Shown in pieces: positions 1-6,713 of a stretch of 12,495 nucleotides of DNA. Under the pieces are notes generated by a model. It was given only the letters and a program-made list of their open reading frames with translations, was not told the origin of the DNA and made no database searches. Position 1 is the stretch's first letter, and every line of letters starts with the position of its first letter. The stretch lies in the NCBI GenBank assembly GCA_023418315.1, contig JAEZZY010000031.1:1-12495 (forward strand). Reading direction: 5' to 3'. Position numbers and translations under genes: made by a program. Source of the stretch: Bacteroidota bacterium (GTDB taxonomy: Bacteria; Bacteroidota; Bacteroidia; Chitinophagales; Chitinophagaceae).

Positions 1-1
1 G

Positions 2-1093
2 ACCTGGCTCACCAGAGCCGTAGTATATCTGGTGATGCAGCAACAGCCCGGCAATGAAACACAAAAATATTATCAGGAAGCCGGCAATTCCCTGAAAAAA
101 GTACTGGAGCTAAAACCTGCCTACGAAAAAGACGATGTAAACAACAAGTTCCTTGCCGTAGCTCAGTATAACCAAAATGATGGGCAAAAAGCATTCGAAC
201 AACAAGCCTACGAAGAATCGTACAAATATTTTAAAGAAGTAGTAGCCATCCATGATTTGGAAAACGGACAACGCTTTGCCGGCAACAAACTCTTCGACAC
301 CGTCGCCCGCCAGGCTACCATCTATCAAGCTTACAGCGCCTACTATGCCAAGCAATATGATGATGCCCTGCCTCTTTTACAAAAAATGAAAAATGACCCT
401 ATAGTAAAAGATCCCAGAAACTACATCATGATAGCCGATATCTATGAAATTAAAAATGACGATGCCAACCTGCTGGCTACCATCAACGAAGGAAGAGCCG
501 CCTACCCTAAAGACCAAAGCCTTACCAACCGCGAGCTGAACTACTATGCCACTACAAAAAAAATGGATGCCTACATCTCCAAAGTGGAAGATGCCGTAAA
601 AGCGGATCCCAATAATGCAGAGTTACTTTTCAATTTGGCTACGGCATATAATAACATGGCCAATCCGAAAGACAAAGCAGGCAAAGACCTTCCTAAGCCT
701 GCTAACTATAACGAACTGTTTGCCAAAGCCGAAGCTGCCTATCAAAACACCGCAAAAGCAGCGCCGCAAAAAGCAGAAGTACCTTTCTACTTCGGCGCTT
801 TGTATTTCAACCGCGGGGTGAATGTGAACAATGCAATGAACGAATTAGGTAACAGCGCCGCCGATATCAAGAAATTTGATGCGATGAAAATAGAACGCGA
901 CGAATGGTTCACGAAAGCGGCAACGCAATTTGAAAACGCCATAGCTATATGGGAACCGCAGGCAAAAAGCCTGAGAGGAGATGACCGCAGCAACTATGAA
1001 ACCGCTATCACACAAGCGAAAGAAATTTATGCGCGAAATAACAACCTCCAAAAAGCAACCGAACTAAAAAAGAAACTGGACGCGCTTCAATAA
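2..1093 (+). CDS. TPR-repeat protein, 5' end cut by window edge
   Basis: The frame is open from base 2 with no stop before the first visible start-like codons (GTG at 32, ATG at 35), so the true start lies outside the window; 363 residues are visible. The protein is rich in K, N, A and Y and is built of helical pairs that look like tetratricopeptide repeats: a segment around visible residues 61-83, one around 105-130 with the YAKQYDDALPLL pattern, one around 139-170, and a clearer one around 204-222 (NNAELLFNLATAYNNM). The C-terminal third has further helices ending in a Lys-rich tail. TPR proteins serve as protein-binding scaffolds; no enzyme motif is visible, so the partner and role are unknown. 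A signal peptide cannot be judged without the N-terminus. A hairpin terminator follows. TPR assignment is fairly sure; function is not known. Confidence 0.85.
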   Translation, partial: TWLTRAVVYLVMQQQPGNETQKYYQEAGNSLKKVLELKPAYEKDDVNNKFLAVAQYNQNDGQKAFEQQAYEESYKYFKEVVAIHDLENGQRFAGNKLFDTVARQATIYQAYSAYYAKQYDDALPLLQKMKNDPIVKDPRNYIMIADIYEIKNDDANLLATINEGRAAYPKDQSLTNRELNYYATTKKMDAYISKVEDAVKADPNNAELLFNLATAYNNMANPKDKAGKDLPKPANYNELFAKAEAAYQNTAKAAPQKAEVPFYFGALYFNRGVNVNNAMNELGNSAADIKKFDAMKIERDEWFTKAATQFENAIAIWEPQAKSLRGDDRSNYETAITQAKEIYARNNNLQKATELKKKLDALQ

Positions 1094-1117
1094 ACCGAAT
1101 CCTTAGCTTTCCTTCAT

Positions 1118-1164
1118 CGGGCATCTGCAAATGCACTCTCGCATCGTAGCAAATGCCCGTTTTC
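1118..1164 (+). terminator. Rho-independent terminator after the TPR gene
   Basis: An outer stem of CGGGCAT (1118-1124) with ATGCCCG (1153-1159) is extended by TGC/GCA after one mismatch. An inner ATGC/GCAT pair lies within the loop. A T-rich stretch (TTTTCGTTTT) follows on the plus strand. It sits 25 bp after the TPR stop codon and abuts the 3' end of the minus-strand DUF1801 gene. The other side has no T-run, so it probably works only in the plus direction. Confidence 0.6.
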
Positions 1165-1167
1165 GTT

Positions 1168-1599
1168 TTATAGCTTCTGCGCTTCTGCAAACCCATAGCG
1201 TATAGCTTTTTCAAGTACATCCCTATTTATATCCTCCAGTTTTTTGAACTTAATACAATAGCCGGTAACGCTTGCCTTGCCGATTTCTTTTCCACAAATC
1301 GCCGCTAAATACGTCTTATCTTTTATACCCATTATATAGATGGATATTCCGGTCGTGTTTGCACTCATCCCCACCTGAAAACGTTCTTCGGTTTTACCGT
1401 TGGCATAGGGAGCAAGATAAGTGCCATAGCCTATCGTAGGGTTGGCAACCGTTCGGTTCTCCTCGTTTTTACCATCAAAAAACCATAGCTTTCCTTTCGG
1501 GAATACGCCAAGAATGAGCCGGTGCAATGCTTGCATATCCGCAGATTTTGTAGCCGGCAGGCTGCTCATATAATTTTTGATTTGTTCCTCGATGCGCAT
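1168..1599 (-). CDS. DUF1801 domain-containing protein
   Basis: A complete 143-residue soluble protein without signal peptide. It resembles the DUF1801 (YdhG-like) family: an N-terminal helix with the family's short 'SLP' phrase (residues 12-15), a helix ending in a Leu-rich 'ALHRLIL' segment, a central beta region with 'FQVGMSANTTGISIYIMG' (residues 74-91), and a C-terminal 'GK.S..GYCIKFKKLEDIN...LEKAI' block (residues 107-133) that is the most family-like part. Proteins of this family are small and cytoplasmic; their biochemical role is not established. The length fits. The gene stands alone on the minus strand, divergent from coaX, with its own likely promoter. The start ATG at 1597-1599 is preceded by an A/T-rich stretch rather than a Shine-Dalgarno site, as usual in Bacteroidota. 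Family assignment is from motif memory. Confidence 0.8.
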   Translation of the reverse strand: MRIEEQIKNYMSSLPATKSADMQALHRLILGVFPKGKLWFFDGKNEENRTVANPTIGYGTYLAPYANGKTEERFQVGMSANTTGISIYIMGIKDKTYLAAICGKEIGKASVTGYCIKFKKLEDINRDVLEKAIRYGFAEAQKL

Positions 1600-1621
1600 A
1601 TAAATTAAGAATTTGCCCTCT

Positions 1622-1653
1622 TAAAAATACAAGGAAATGCTAAGCAGCAAAAA
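1622..1653 (-). promoter_or_regulatory. Likely promoter of the DUF1801 gene
   Basis: Read on the minus strand, TTTTTG (1653-1648) is followed after 18 bp by TATTTTTA (1629-1622). This is close to the Bacteroidota -33 TTTG / -7 TAnnTTTG pattern, with one mismatch in the -7 box. It would give a leader of roughly 15-20 nt before the ATG at 1599. No activity evidence is available. Confidence 0.4.
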
Positions 1654-1671
1654 CCGATTAAAGACAAAGCC

Positions 1672-1701
1672 TTGTTATTGCGCGTACATTTTATAAATTT
1701 A
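1672..1701 (+). promoter_or_regulatory. Likely promoter of the coaX operon
   Basis: TTG at 1672-1674 is followed after 19 bp by TAAATTTA (1694-1701), a seven-of-eight match to TAnnTTTG. The expected start point lies about 15-17 bases before the coaX ATG at 1724. This element and the one for the DUF1801 gene lie in the same 124-bp divergent gap without overlapping. Confidence 0.4.
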
Positions 1702-1723
1702 CCCTTCCAACAATTCAATACTA

Positions 1724-2467
1724 ATGGCAATAATTCTCTGCATAGATCAAGGCAACACACTTACAAAAGCCGCTATATTTAATGAAGAAAAAATAGTAGT
1801 CGCTGAATCCTACCCATCCGATGAAGCCAACGCAGCTATCGGCAAATTAATAGAAGCGCATCAGCCCGAAGGTGCTATCCTATGCAGTGTTACCTACCAC
1901 GCAGGAGATTTGCTTTCCTTGCTGCAAAGCAGTATCAAATATGTACATCAGCTAAGCGCACAAAGCCACCTGCCTATCATGAATGCCTATGGCTCGCCCG
2001 ATACCTTGGGGCATGACCGCATCGCTCTGGCAGTAGCTGCGCAAAACGCCTTCCCCGATACCAATGTGCTGGCCATCAGCCTCGGCACCTGCATTACCTA
2101 TAATTTCGTTCAGAAAAATAAAGCCTTCCGCGGCGGATTGATTGCTCCCGGTCTGCAAATGCGATTGAAAGCCATGCACGAATTTACCGACCAATTGCCT
2201 ATGGTAAGCCCCGATGGCGACCTGCTGCTTTTAGGATACGATACCGAAACCGGTATGCGAAGCGGTGCAGTGAACGGAATGGCAGCGGAAATTGACGGAA
2301 TTATAGAACAATTTAAAGCGCAATACCCTGAATTTAACGCGGTATTAACCGGCGGTGATGCGGCTATGTTTGCAAACAAACTGAAAAGCAAGATATTTGC
2401 AGACCCGGATTTTTTGATGAAGGGGCTTCAGCTAATTTTAAAACATAATGTACCGCAGCTTCACTAA
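1724..2467 (+). CDS. coaX: Type III pantothenate kinase
   Basis: CoaX phosphorylates pantothenate to 4'-phosphopantothenate, the first step of coenzyme A synthesis, in the cytoplasm. The 247 residues show the ASKHA-fold marks of type III kinases: the phosphate loop D8-Q-G-N-T12, the pantothenate/catalytic motif G96-H-D98-R99 with D98 as expected base, the G121-T122 ATP-contact turn, the 'GGLIAPGLQMRLKAMHEFTDQLP' block (137-159), 'GYDT...GAVNG' (171-185) and 'LTGGDA' (208-213). Length is normal. The motif usually read DxGT carries S119 in place of the Asp that binds the monovalent cation in characterised members, and N127 replaces a commonly conserved Asp. The key catalytic residues are intact, so an active enzyme is expected. 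It is the first gene of a run with the barrel protein and lptC; its last 20 bp overlap the next gene. Confidence 0.95.
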   Translation: MAIILCIDQGNTLTKAAIFNEEKIVVAESYPSDEANAAIGKLIEAHQPEGAILCSVTYHAGDLLSLLQSSIKYVHQLSAQSHLPIMNAYGSPDTLGHDRIALAVAAQNAFPDTNVLAISLGTCITYNFVQKNKAFRGGLIAPGLQMRLKAMHEFTDQLPMVSPDGDLLLLGYDTETGMRSGAVNGMAAEIDGIIEQFKAQYPEFNAVLTGGDAAMFANKLKSKIFADPDFLMKGLQLILKHNVPQLH

Positions 2468-3731
2468 AGCCTTCCTCCCCACTACTGCTCTTTTTTGTAT
2501 CGCTTTTTCTTCATTTGCCCAAAAATCAAATAAGGAAAACAGCCCCTATACACGCTTTGGCGTAGGGGAGTTCAGGAACGGAGTGAACGTATCGTTGCGC
2601 AGCATGGGCAGTATTTCATCGGCTTATAGCAATGAATATTCCATCAATACCGACAATCCCGCTTCCTATGCCGGTCTGAAACTGACCACCTATGAAGCAG
2701 GCGCCGAAGGCAGCAAACGAACCATTTTTTCTAACGGACAAAGCTACGCTACCGGCACGGCTACCTATTCTTACCTCACCGTAGGCATCCCTTTAGGCAA
2801 GCATTTCGGAATGGCGATGGGCTTAAAACCCTATACGAGGGTATATTATAACATGCGCGATTCCGTAGATATGCCAGGCTTGGGTCAATACCTCAGAGGC
2901 TACAACGGCGATGGCGCGCTGAGCTACGGCTATCTCGGCATTGCCGGAAAAATAAAAGGCTTTAGCGCAGGTGTTAATTTCGGCTATCTATTCGGCACTG
3001 TCAGCCATTCGAGTACGCTGGCGGCGCAATACGATTCGGTAAATTCCCTCAATTCTTCTTTTTCGGAATACATCATGGTAGGCGATCTTTTTTATAAAGG
3101 CGGTTTATTGTATGAAACAAAATTCAAGAATAATTTAGGCTTGCGCGTAGGCGCTACTTTTTCCGCCAAGCAAAACATGAATGCCAAAAGAGACCAATAT
3201 CAATTTACCTACAAATACCTTTCTTCCATAGGCAACATAACGGATACCGCTATTCAGGAAACAGGTAGAAAAGGAAGCGTGATCCTTCCTTCCCAATACA
3301 GCTTCGGCATACAGCTTTATCATACCAACAAATGGATGGCGGGCATAGATATTTCCACTGCCGACTGGAGCGCCTATAGAAGCTTTGGAAACACCGATTC
3401 GGTAGCAGACCGCACCTATAGAATAGCCGTAGGAGGTGAATATACGCCCGATGCCGCAAGCATTTACAAATACCTGAACCGCGTTACCTATCGTTTGGGC
3501 TTTTACTACGGGAAAGACTATGTGGAACTGAATCAAAACAATATTCACTACTATGCGCTTAGCTTCGGCGCCAGCTTGCCGTTCAAACGTTCTTTCGACC
3601 GGGTGCACCTGGGCATGGAAATAGGAAAGCGCGGAGCGAATGGCAACGGACTGATGCGCGAAAATTTTCTTAAATTCAATGTAGGCATTTCGCTGAATGA
3701 CCGCTGGTTTGTGAAACGTAAATATGAATAA
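2448..3731 (+). CDS. Putative outer-membrane beta-barrel protein
   Basis: A 427-residue protein with a clear signal peptide (residues 1 to about 25, hydrophobic core ALFCIAFSSFA, cleavage near AFSSFAQ). The mature protein begins with a 'NSPYTRFGVGE' motif (31-41), followed by 'NPASYAGLKLTTYEAG' (70-85), many alternating hydrophobic/polar strands and Gly-aromatic turns ('YNGDGALSYGYLG', 'GVNFGYLFG'), and a C-terminus 'ISLNDRWFVKRKYE'. This looks like the porin-like barrel family that Bacteroidota keep between coaX and lptC; that neighbourhood is from memory. A resemblance to FadL/OmpP1-type transporters is possible, but no substrate can be read. The start at 2448 lies inside the end of coaX and gives the signal peptide directly, supporting both start and translational coupling. 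The stop overlaps the lptC start by 8 bp. Confidence 0.8.
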   Translation: MYRSFTKAFLPTTALFCIAFSSFAQKSNKENSPYTRFGVGEFRNGVNVSLRSMGSISSAYSNEYSINTDNPASYAGLKLTTYEAGAEGSKRTIFSNGQSYATGTATYSYLTVGIPLGKHFGMAMGLKPYTRVYYNMRDSVDMPGLGQYLRGYNGDGALSYGYLGIAGKIKGFSAGVNFGYLFGTVSHSSTLAAQYDSVNSLNSSFSEYIMVGDLFYKGGLLYETKFKNNLGLRVGATFSAKQNMNAKRDQYQFTYKYLSSIGNITDTAIQETGRKGSVILPSQYSFGIQLYHTNKWMAGIDISTADWSAYRSFGNTDSVADRTYRIAVGGEYTPDAASIYKYLNRVTYRLGFYYGKDYVELNQNNIHYYALSFGASLPFKRSFDRVHLGMEIGKRGANGNGLMRENFLKFNVGISLNDRWFVKRKYE

Positions 3732-4308
3732 ACTGAAAAAATATTCCTACTTCACCTACACCCTGAACACCCTTCAGGGTATTTTGTTTTTACTCCTCCT
3801 ATCCTGCGGCAATAAAACCGAAGATATAAACGACCTCCTGAGCAAAACCGCTTTGCAAGAAGATAAAGCCTATGGCGTAACCATCCTCTACAGCGAAAAT
3901 GCAAAGGTAAAAGCCAGATTATTTGCCCGCGAATTTATCCATAACGAAGGCGCTAAGCCACCCTACTACGATGCCCAGAAAGGATTGAAAATGGAATTTT
4001 ATAACGATAGCACCGAGGTGGAAAGTACGCTCACCGCAAAATATGCGCGTTACTACGAAGAGGAAGGCAATATCCTTATCCGCGACAGCATCATCATCGT
4101 AAACAAAAAAGGAGAAGAACTACGCACCGAAGAACTTGTTTATAATCAAAAACTCAAAAAATTCTACACCGAAAAACCGGTACGCATCACCACGCCCACA
4201 CAAGTCCTATACGGAGACGGATTGGATGCCAACGAAGATTTTAGCTGGTATGAAATTAAAAACATCAAAGGCATGTTTGCGGTAGATAAATCTTCGATGC
4301 CTCAGTAA
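3724..4308 (+). CDS. lptC: LPS export ABC transporter periplasmic protein LptC (lipoprotein form)
   Basis: LptC links the LptB2FG ABC transporter to the periplasmic LptA bridge that carries lipopolysaccharide to the outer membrane. The 194 residues begin with a hydrophobic segment ending in a lipobox (L25-L-S-C28, then G), so the protein should be a lipoprotein processed by LspA, encoded further right in this window. The mature part has the beta-jellyroll signs of the LptC family: 'MEFYNDSTEVESTLTAKYARYYE' (90-112), 'RDSIIIVNKKGEELRTEEL' (120-138), 'KFYTEKPVRITTPT' (146-159) and the characteristic 'GDGLDANEDFSWYEIKN' (164-180). The start overlaps the upstream stop by 8 bp. Codons 13-23 include an 8-bp perfect hairpin followed by a T-rich stretch. 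No clear terminator follows the gene. Family assignment is firm. Confidence 0.9.
   Translation: MNKLKKYSYFTYTLNTLQGILFLLLLSCGNKTEDINDLLSKTALQEDKAYGVTILYSENAKVKARLFAREFIHNEGAKPPYYDAQKGLKMEFYNDSTEVESTLTAKYARYYEEEGNILIRDSIIIVNKKGEELRTEELVYNQKLKKFYTEKPVRITTPTQVLYGDGLDANEDFSWYEIKNIKGMFAVDKSSMPQ
3760..3791 (+). terminator. Terminator-like hairpin inside the lptC 5' coding region
   Basis: ACCCTGAA (3760-3767) and TTCAGGGT (3773-3780) form a perfect 8-bp stem with a 5-base loop, directly followed by ATTTTGTTTTT (3781-3791). The shape is that of an intrinsic terminator, but it lies about 36 bp into lptC. It may attenuate transcription when translation is poor, or it may be chance, since the T-run also encodes the Phe/Leu part of the signal sequence. 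Confidence 0.3.
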
Positions 4309-4368
4309 AAAACCGGCAAATTTCAACCGGAAAAAAGAATTATTTTTAAAGGTACATTTCCACAAATC

Positions 4369-4394
4369 CCCCTAAAAGGGGAAACATATTGTTT
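4369..4394. promoter_or_regulatory. Two adjacent 13-bp palindromes, operator-like, before the S46 gene
   Basis: CCCCT-AAA-AGGGG (4369-4381) is followed without gap by AAACA-TAT-TGTTT (4382-4394). Each has perfect 5-bp arms around a 3-bp spacer, so the two centres are 13 bp apart. They fill the space where a -33 element would be expected and run into the first base of the -7 box. No regulator can be named from the sequence. Confidence 0.4.
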
Positions 4395-4401
4395 ACCTTT
4401 G
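4394..4401 (+). promoter_or_regulatory. -7 promoter box of the S46 peptidase gene
   Basis: TACCTTTG is a perfect match to the Bacteroidota -7 consensus TAnnTTTG. No TTG-type -33 element is present 19-21 bp upstream. The predicted leader is about 30 bases long, A-rich, and lacks a Shine-Dalgarno site. Confidence 0.55.
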
Positions 4402-4439
4402 CATTTCCTTAAAAATCATCCCATAATCAAAAAAATGAC

Positions 4440-6596
4440 ATGAAGAAACTGTTGCTTTCCTTTATCGCAGCATTCACGCTTATCTCTGCTCATGCAGATG
4501 AAGGCATGTGGCTACCCTACCTCATCGGTAAGAACTATGACGAGATGAAACGCCTCGGACTCAAGCTGTCCAAAGAGGATCTTTACAGCATCAACCACAG
4601 CAGCATCAAAGACGCAATTGTGCAATTCAATGGCGGTTGTACTGCGGAAATGATCTCCGGAAACGGCTTACTCCTCACCAATCACCACTGCGGCTACGGC
4701 GCCATAGCAGGGTTGAGTACGGTAGAAAAAAACTATCTCGACAATGGTTTTTGGGCGAAAAACAAAATGGAAGAAATTCCTGCTCCGAATATGAACGTCA
4801 TCTTCCTCGAAAGAATGGAAGACGTAACGGACGAAGTATTGGATTTTACAGGAAAAGCTACCGGTAGCGAATACACCAAAAAATTCAATGAGATAGCGAA
4901 GGAAATTGAAAAGCAGGCATCCAAAAACGGAAAATACGTTGCCCAGGTAAAAGAATATTTCAACGGCAATCAGATTATTCTTCTCGTGTATAAAAAATAT
5001 ACGGACATCCGCCTCGTAGGCACCCCGCCAAAATCATTAGGCAAATTCGGCGGCGTTACCGACAACTGGTTGTGGCCACGCCACACGGCAGATTTTTCCA
5101 TGTTCCGCGTATATGCCGGCCCGGATAATGAACCCGCACCCTACAGCGCTTCCAATGTGCCTTTTGTGCCTAAAAAATATTTGCCCGTTTCCATCAAAGG
5201 TGTGGAAGAAGGTGATTTTGCCATGATCTTCGGATACCCCGGCCGCACCAATCGCTACGAAATAGCATCCGGCGTAAACCAGGCTATAAATGAGGTAAAT
5301 CCTTCGATCGTAAAAATCCGCGAAACACGCCTCGCCATTATGCGCAAGCACATGGACGAAGACAAAGCCGTATATCTGAAACTTACCTCACTTTATCAGC
5401 GCATCTCCAACTACTGGAAATATTTTATCGGACAAACCGAGCAACTGAAACGCAATAAAGTAGTAGCCAAAAAACAAAGACTGGAAACCCGTTTTAACGA
5501 ATGGGCGGAAAACAACGACAAAACCTATGAAGGTCTCCTGGATGAATACGATAATGTATATGCCGCCTATGAGCCTTATGCAAAACACATCACTTACTAT
5601 GGCGAAGCCTTCAGAGCACCTGCACTCAGCCGCATTGCCGCTTCTTACAAAGGCCTCGCAGAAGCGCTGGAGCGCGGTGTAACCGATGAAGACAGCTTGA
5701 AAAAATATACAGGCTACATCCGTAATTATTATAAGTCTGCCCAAGCAGATTTTGACCTGGCGGTGGACAAGGAACTTTTCGCCGCTATGACCGAATTGTA
5801 CTATAACGATGTGCCTAAAAACCAATTACCTGACATCTACAATAAAGTCATCTTCAAAAAACATGGTGCTGTCGACAAAACAAAAACGATTCAAGACTAT
5901 ACAGAACAAGTGTATAAAAACACCTTCCTGTTGAATGAAGAAAAAATGAACGCCTTCTTGGAGAAGCCTACACGCAAGGCATTGGAAAACGATCCTGCCT
6001 TTCAATATGCTATCAGCTTTGTGAACAATTATGAAGAAAATTACCTCCCCAAAGTGCAAAAATTCAACAACGACAAAAAAGAACTAAGCAAAAAATATGT
6101 TCGTGGATTGATGAAAATGCAAGGAGAGAAAAATTTCTATCCCGATGCCAACTCTACTATGCGCATCACTTACGGTCGTGTACTGAGCTACTCCCCTAAA
6201 GATGCGGTATATTATGACTTCTACACCACCATTGATGGTTTAATGAGCAAATACAAACCCGGAGACCATGAGTTTGACTTGCCTGATGAATTTATTGAGC
6301 TATACAATAACAAAGACTATGGACGATGGACAGACAAAATAGACGGAACCATACATACCGGCTTCATCACCAACAATGATATTACAGGAGGAAACTCCGG
6401 TAGCCCGGTAATCAACGGATCGGGAGAATTGGTCGGACTGGCCTTCGACGGCAACTGGGAAGCTATGAGCGGCGACATCGCTTTTGATAAAAAATACAAA
6501 AGAACCATCTCGGTGGATATCCGTTTTGTGCTGTTTATCATTGATAAAATGGGAGGCGCTTCCAACCTCATCCGCGAAATGGACATCAGAGAATAA
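4440..6596 (+). CDS. S46 family dipeptidyl-peptidase, DPP7-like
   Basis: A secreted serine exopeptidase that removes dipeptides from the N-termini of peptides in the periplasm or at the cell surface. The 718 residues start with a signal peptide (cleavage near AHA19-D20) and the family's 'DEGMWLP' mature N-terminus. The chymotrypsin-like triad is visible: H83 in 'NHHCGYG', D218 in 'PRHTADFSMFRVY' and S653 in 'GNSGSP', with the long helical domain between about 290 and 560. Length (about 700-730) is normal. Residue 671 in 'AFDGNWE' is Gly. At this place DPP11 has Arg for acidic P1 residues and DPP7 has Gly, so broad, hydrophobic-type specificity is inferred. The gene has its own -7 box with operator-like palindromes and a strong terminator, so it is probably monocistronic. 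The ATG at 4440 overlaps the stop of a two-codon ATG-ACA-TGA frame beginning at 4435. Confidence 0.95.
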   Translation: MKKLLLSFIAAFTLISAHADEGMWLPYLIGKNYDEMKRLGLKLSKEDLYSINHSSIKDAIVQFNGGCTAEMISGNGLLLTNHHCGYGAIAGLSTVEKNYLDNGFWAKNKMEEIPAPNMNVIFLERMEDVTDEVLDFTGKATGSEYTKKFNEIAKEIEKQASKNGKYVAQVKEYFNGNQIILLVYKKYTDIRLVGTPPKSLGKFGGVTDNWLWPRHTADFSMFRVYAGPDNEPAPYSASNVPFVPKKYLPVSIKGVEEGDFAMIFGYPGRTNRYEIASGVNQAINEVNPSIVKIRETRLAIMRKHMDEDKAVYLKLTSLYQRISNYWKYFIGQTEQLKRNKVVAKKQRLETRFNEWAENNDKTYEGLLDEYDNVYAAYEPYAKHITYYGEAFRAPALSRIAASYKGLAEALERGVTDEDSLKKYTGYIRNYYKSAQADFDLAVDKELFAAMTELYYNDVPKNQLPDIYNKVIFKKHGAVDKTKTIQDYTEQVYKNTFLLNEEKMNAFLEKPTRKALENDPAFQYAISFVNNYEENYLPKVQKFNNDKKELSKKYVRGLMKMQGEKNFYPDANSTMRITYGRVLSYSPKDAVYYDFYTTIDGLMSKYKPGDHEFDLPDEFIELYNNKDYGRWTDKIDGTIHTGFITNNDITGGNSGSPVINGSGELVGLAFDGNWEAMSGDIAFDKKYKRTISVDIRFVLFIIDKMGGASNLIREMDIRE

Positions 6597-6616
6597 ACTA
6601 TATCATTTCATTTTAT

Positions 6617-6644
6617 AGCCCTGCAAAATGCGGGGCTTTTTTCT
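6617..6644 (+). terminator. Rho-independent terminator after the S46 gene
   Basis: The stem AGCCCTGCA (6617-6625) pairs with TGCGGGGCT (6629-6637) through nine positions with one G-T wobble. The loop is AAA and a run of six T (6637-6642) follows. It begins 20 bp after the stop codon, separating the S46 gene from murF. Confidence 0.9.
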
Positions 6645-6652
6645 TATCTAAA

Positions 6653-6685
6653 TTTTGAACTATAGACCGATTAATTGAATATTTG
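6653..6685 (+). promoter_or_regulatory. Likely murF promoter
   Basis: TTTTG (6653-6657) is followed after 20 bp by AATATTTG (6678-6685), seven of eight matches to TAnnTTTG. The spacing suits Bacteroidota promoters. The predicted start lies about 22-24 bases before the GTG start of murF. Since a terminator stands just upstream, murF needs a promoter here. Confidence 0.5.
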
Positions 6686-6713
6686 TAGCACAATCTAAAA
6701 AAAACATACTGTC

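Noticed and set aside
3135..3608. 157-codon minus-strand open frame opposite the barrel gene
   Set aside because: It lies wholly inside a well-supported gene, and its product shows no family motif or plausible fold. It is an antisense shadow.
4312..4335. Possible terminator after lptC (two CCGG blocks at about 4313 and 4327)
   Set aside because: CCGG is self-complementary, so the apparent stem is only 4 bp, with no further pairing and no T-run. It is too weak to call.
5037..5825. Two minus-strand frames (104 and 145 codons) opposite the S46 gene
   Set aside because: Both are antisense to conserved S46 coding sequence and have no recognisable motifs or promoter.
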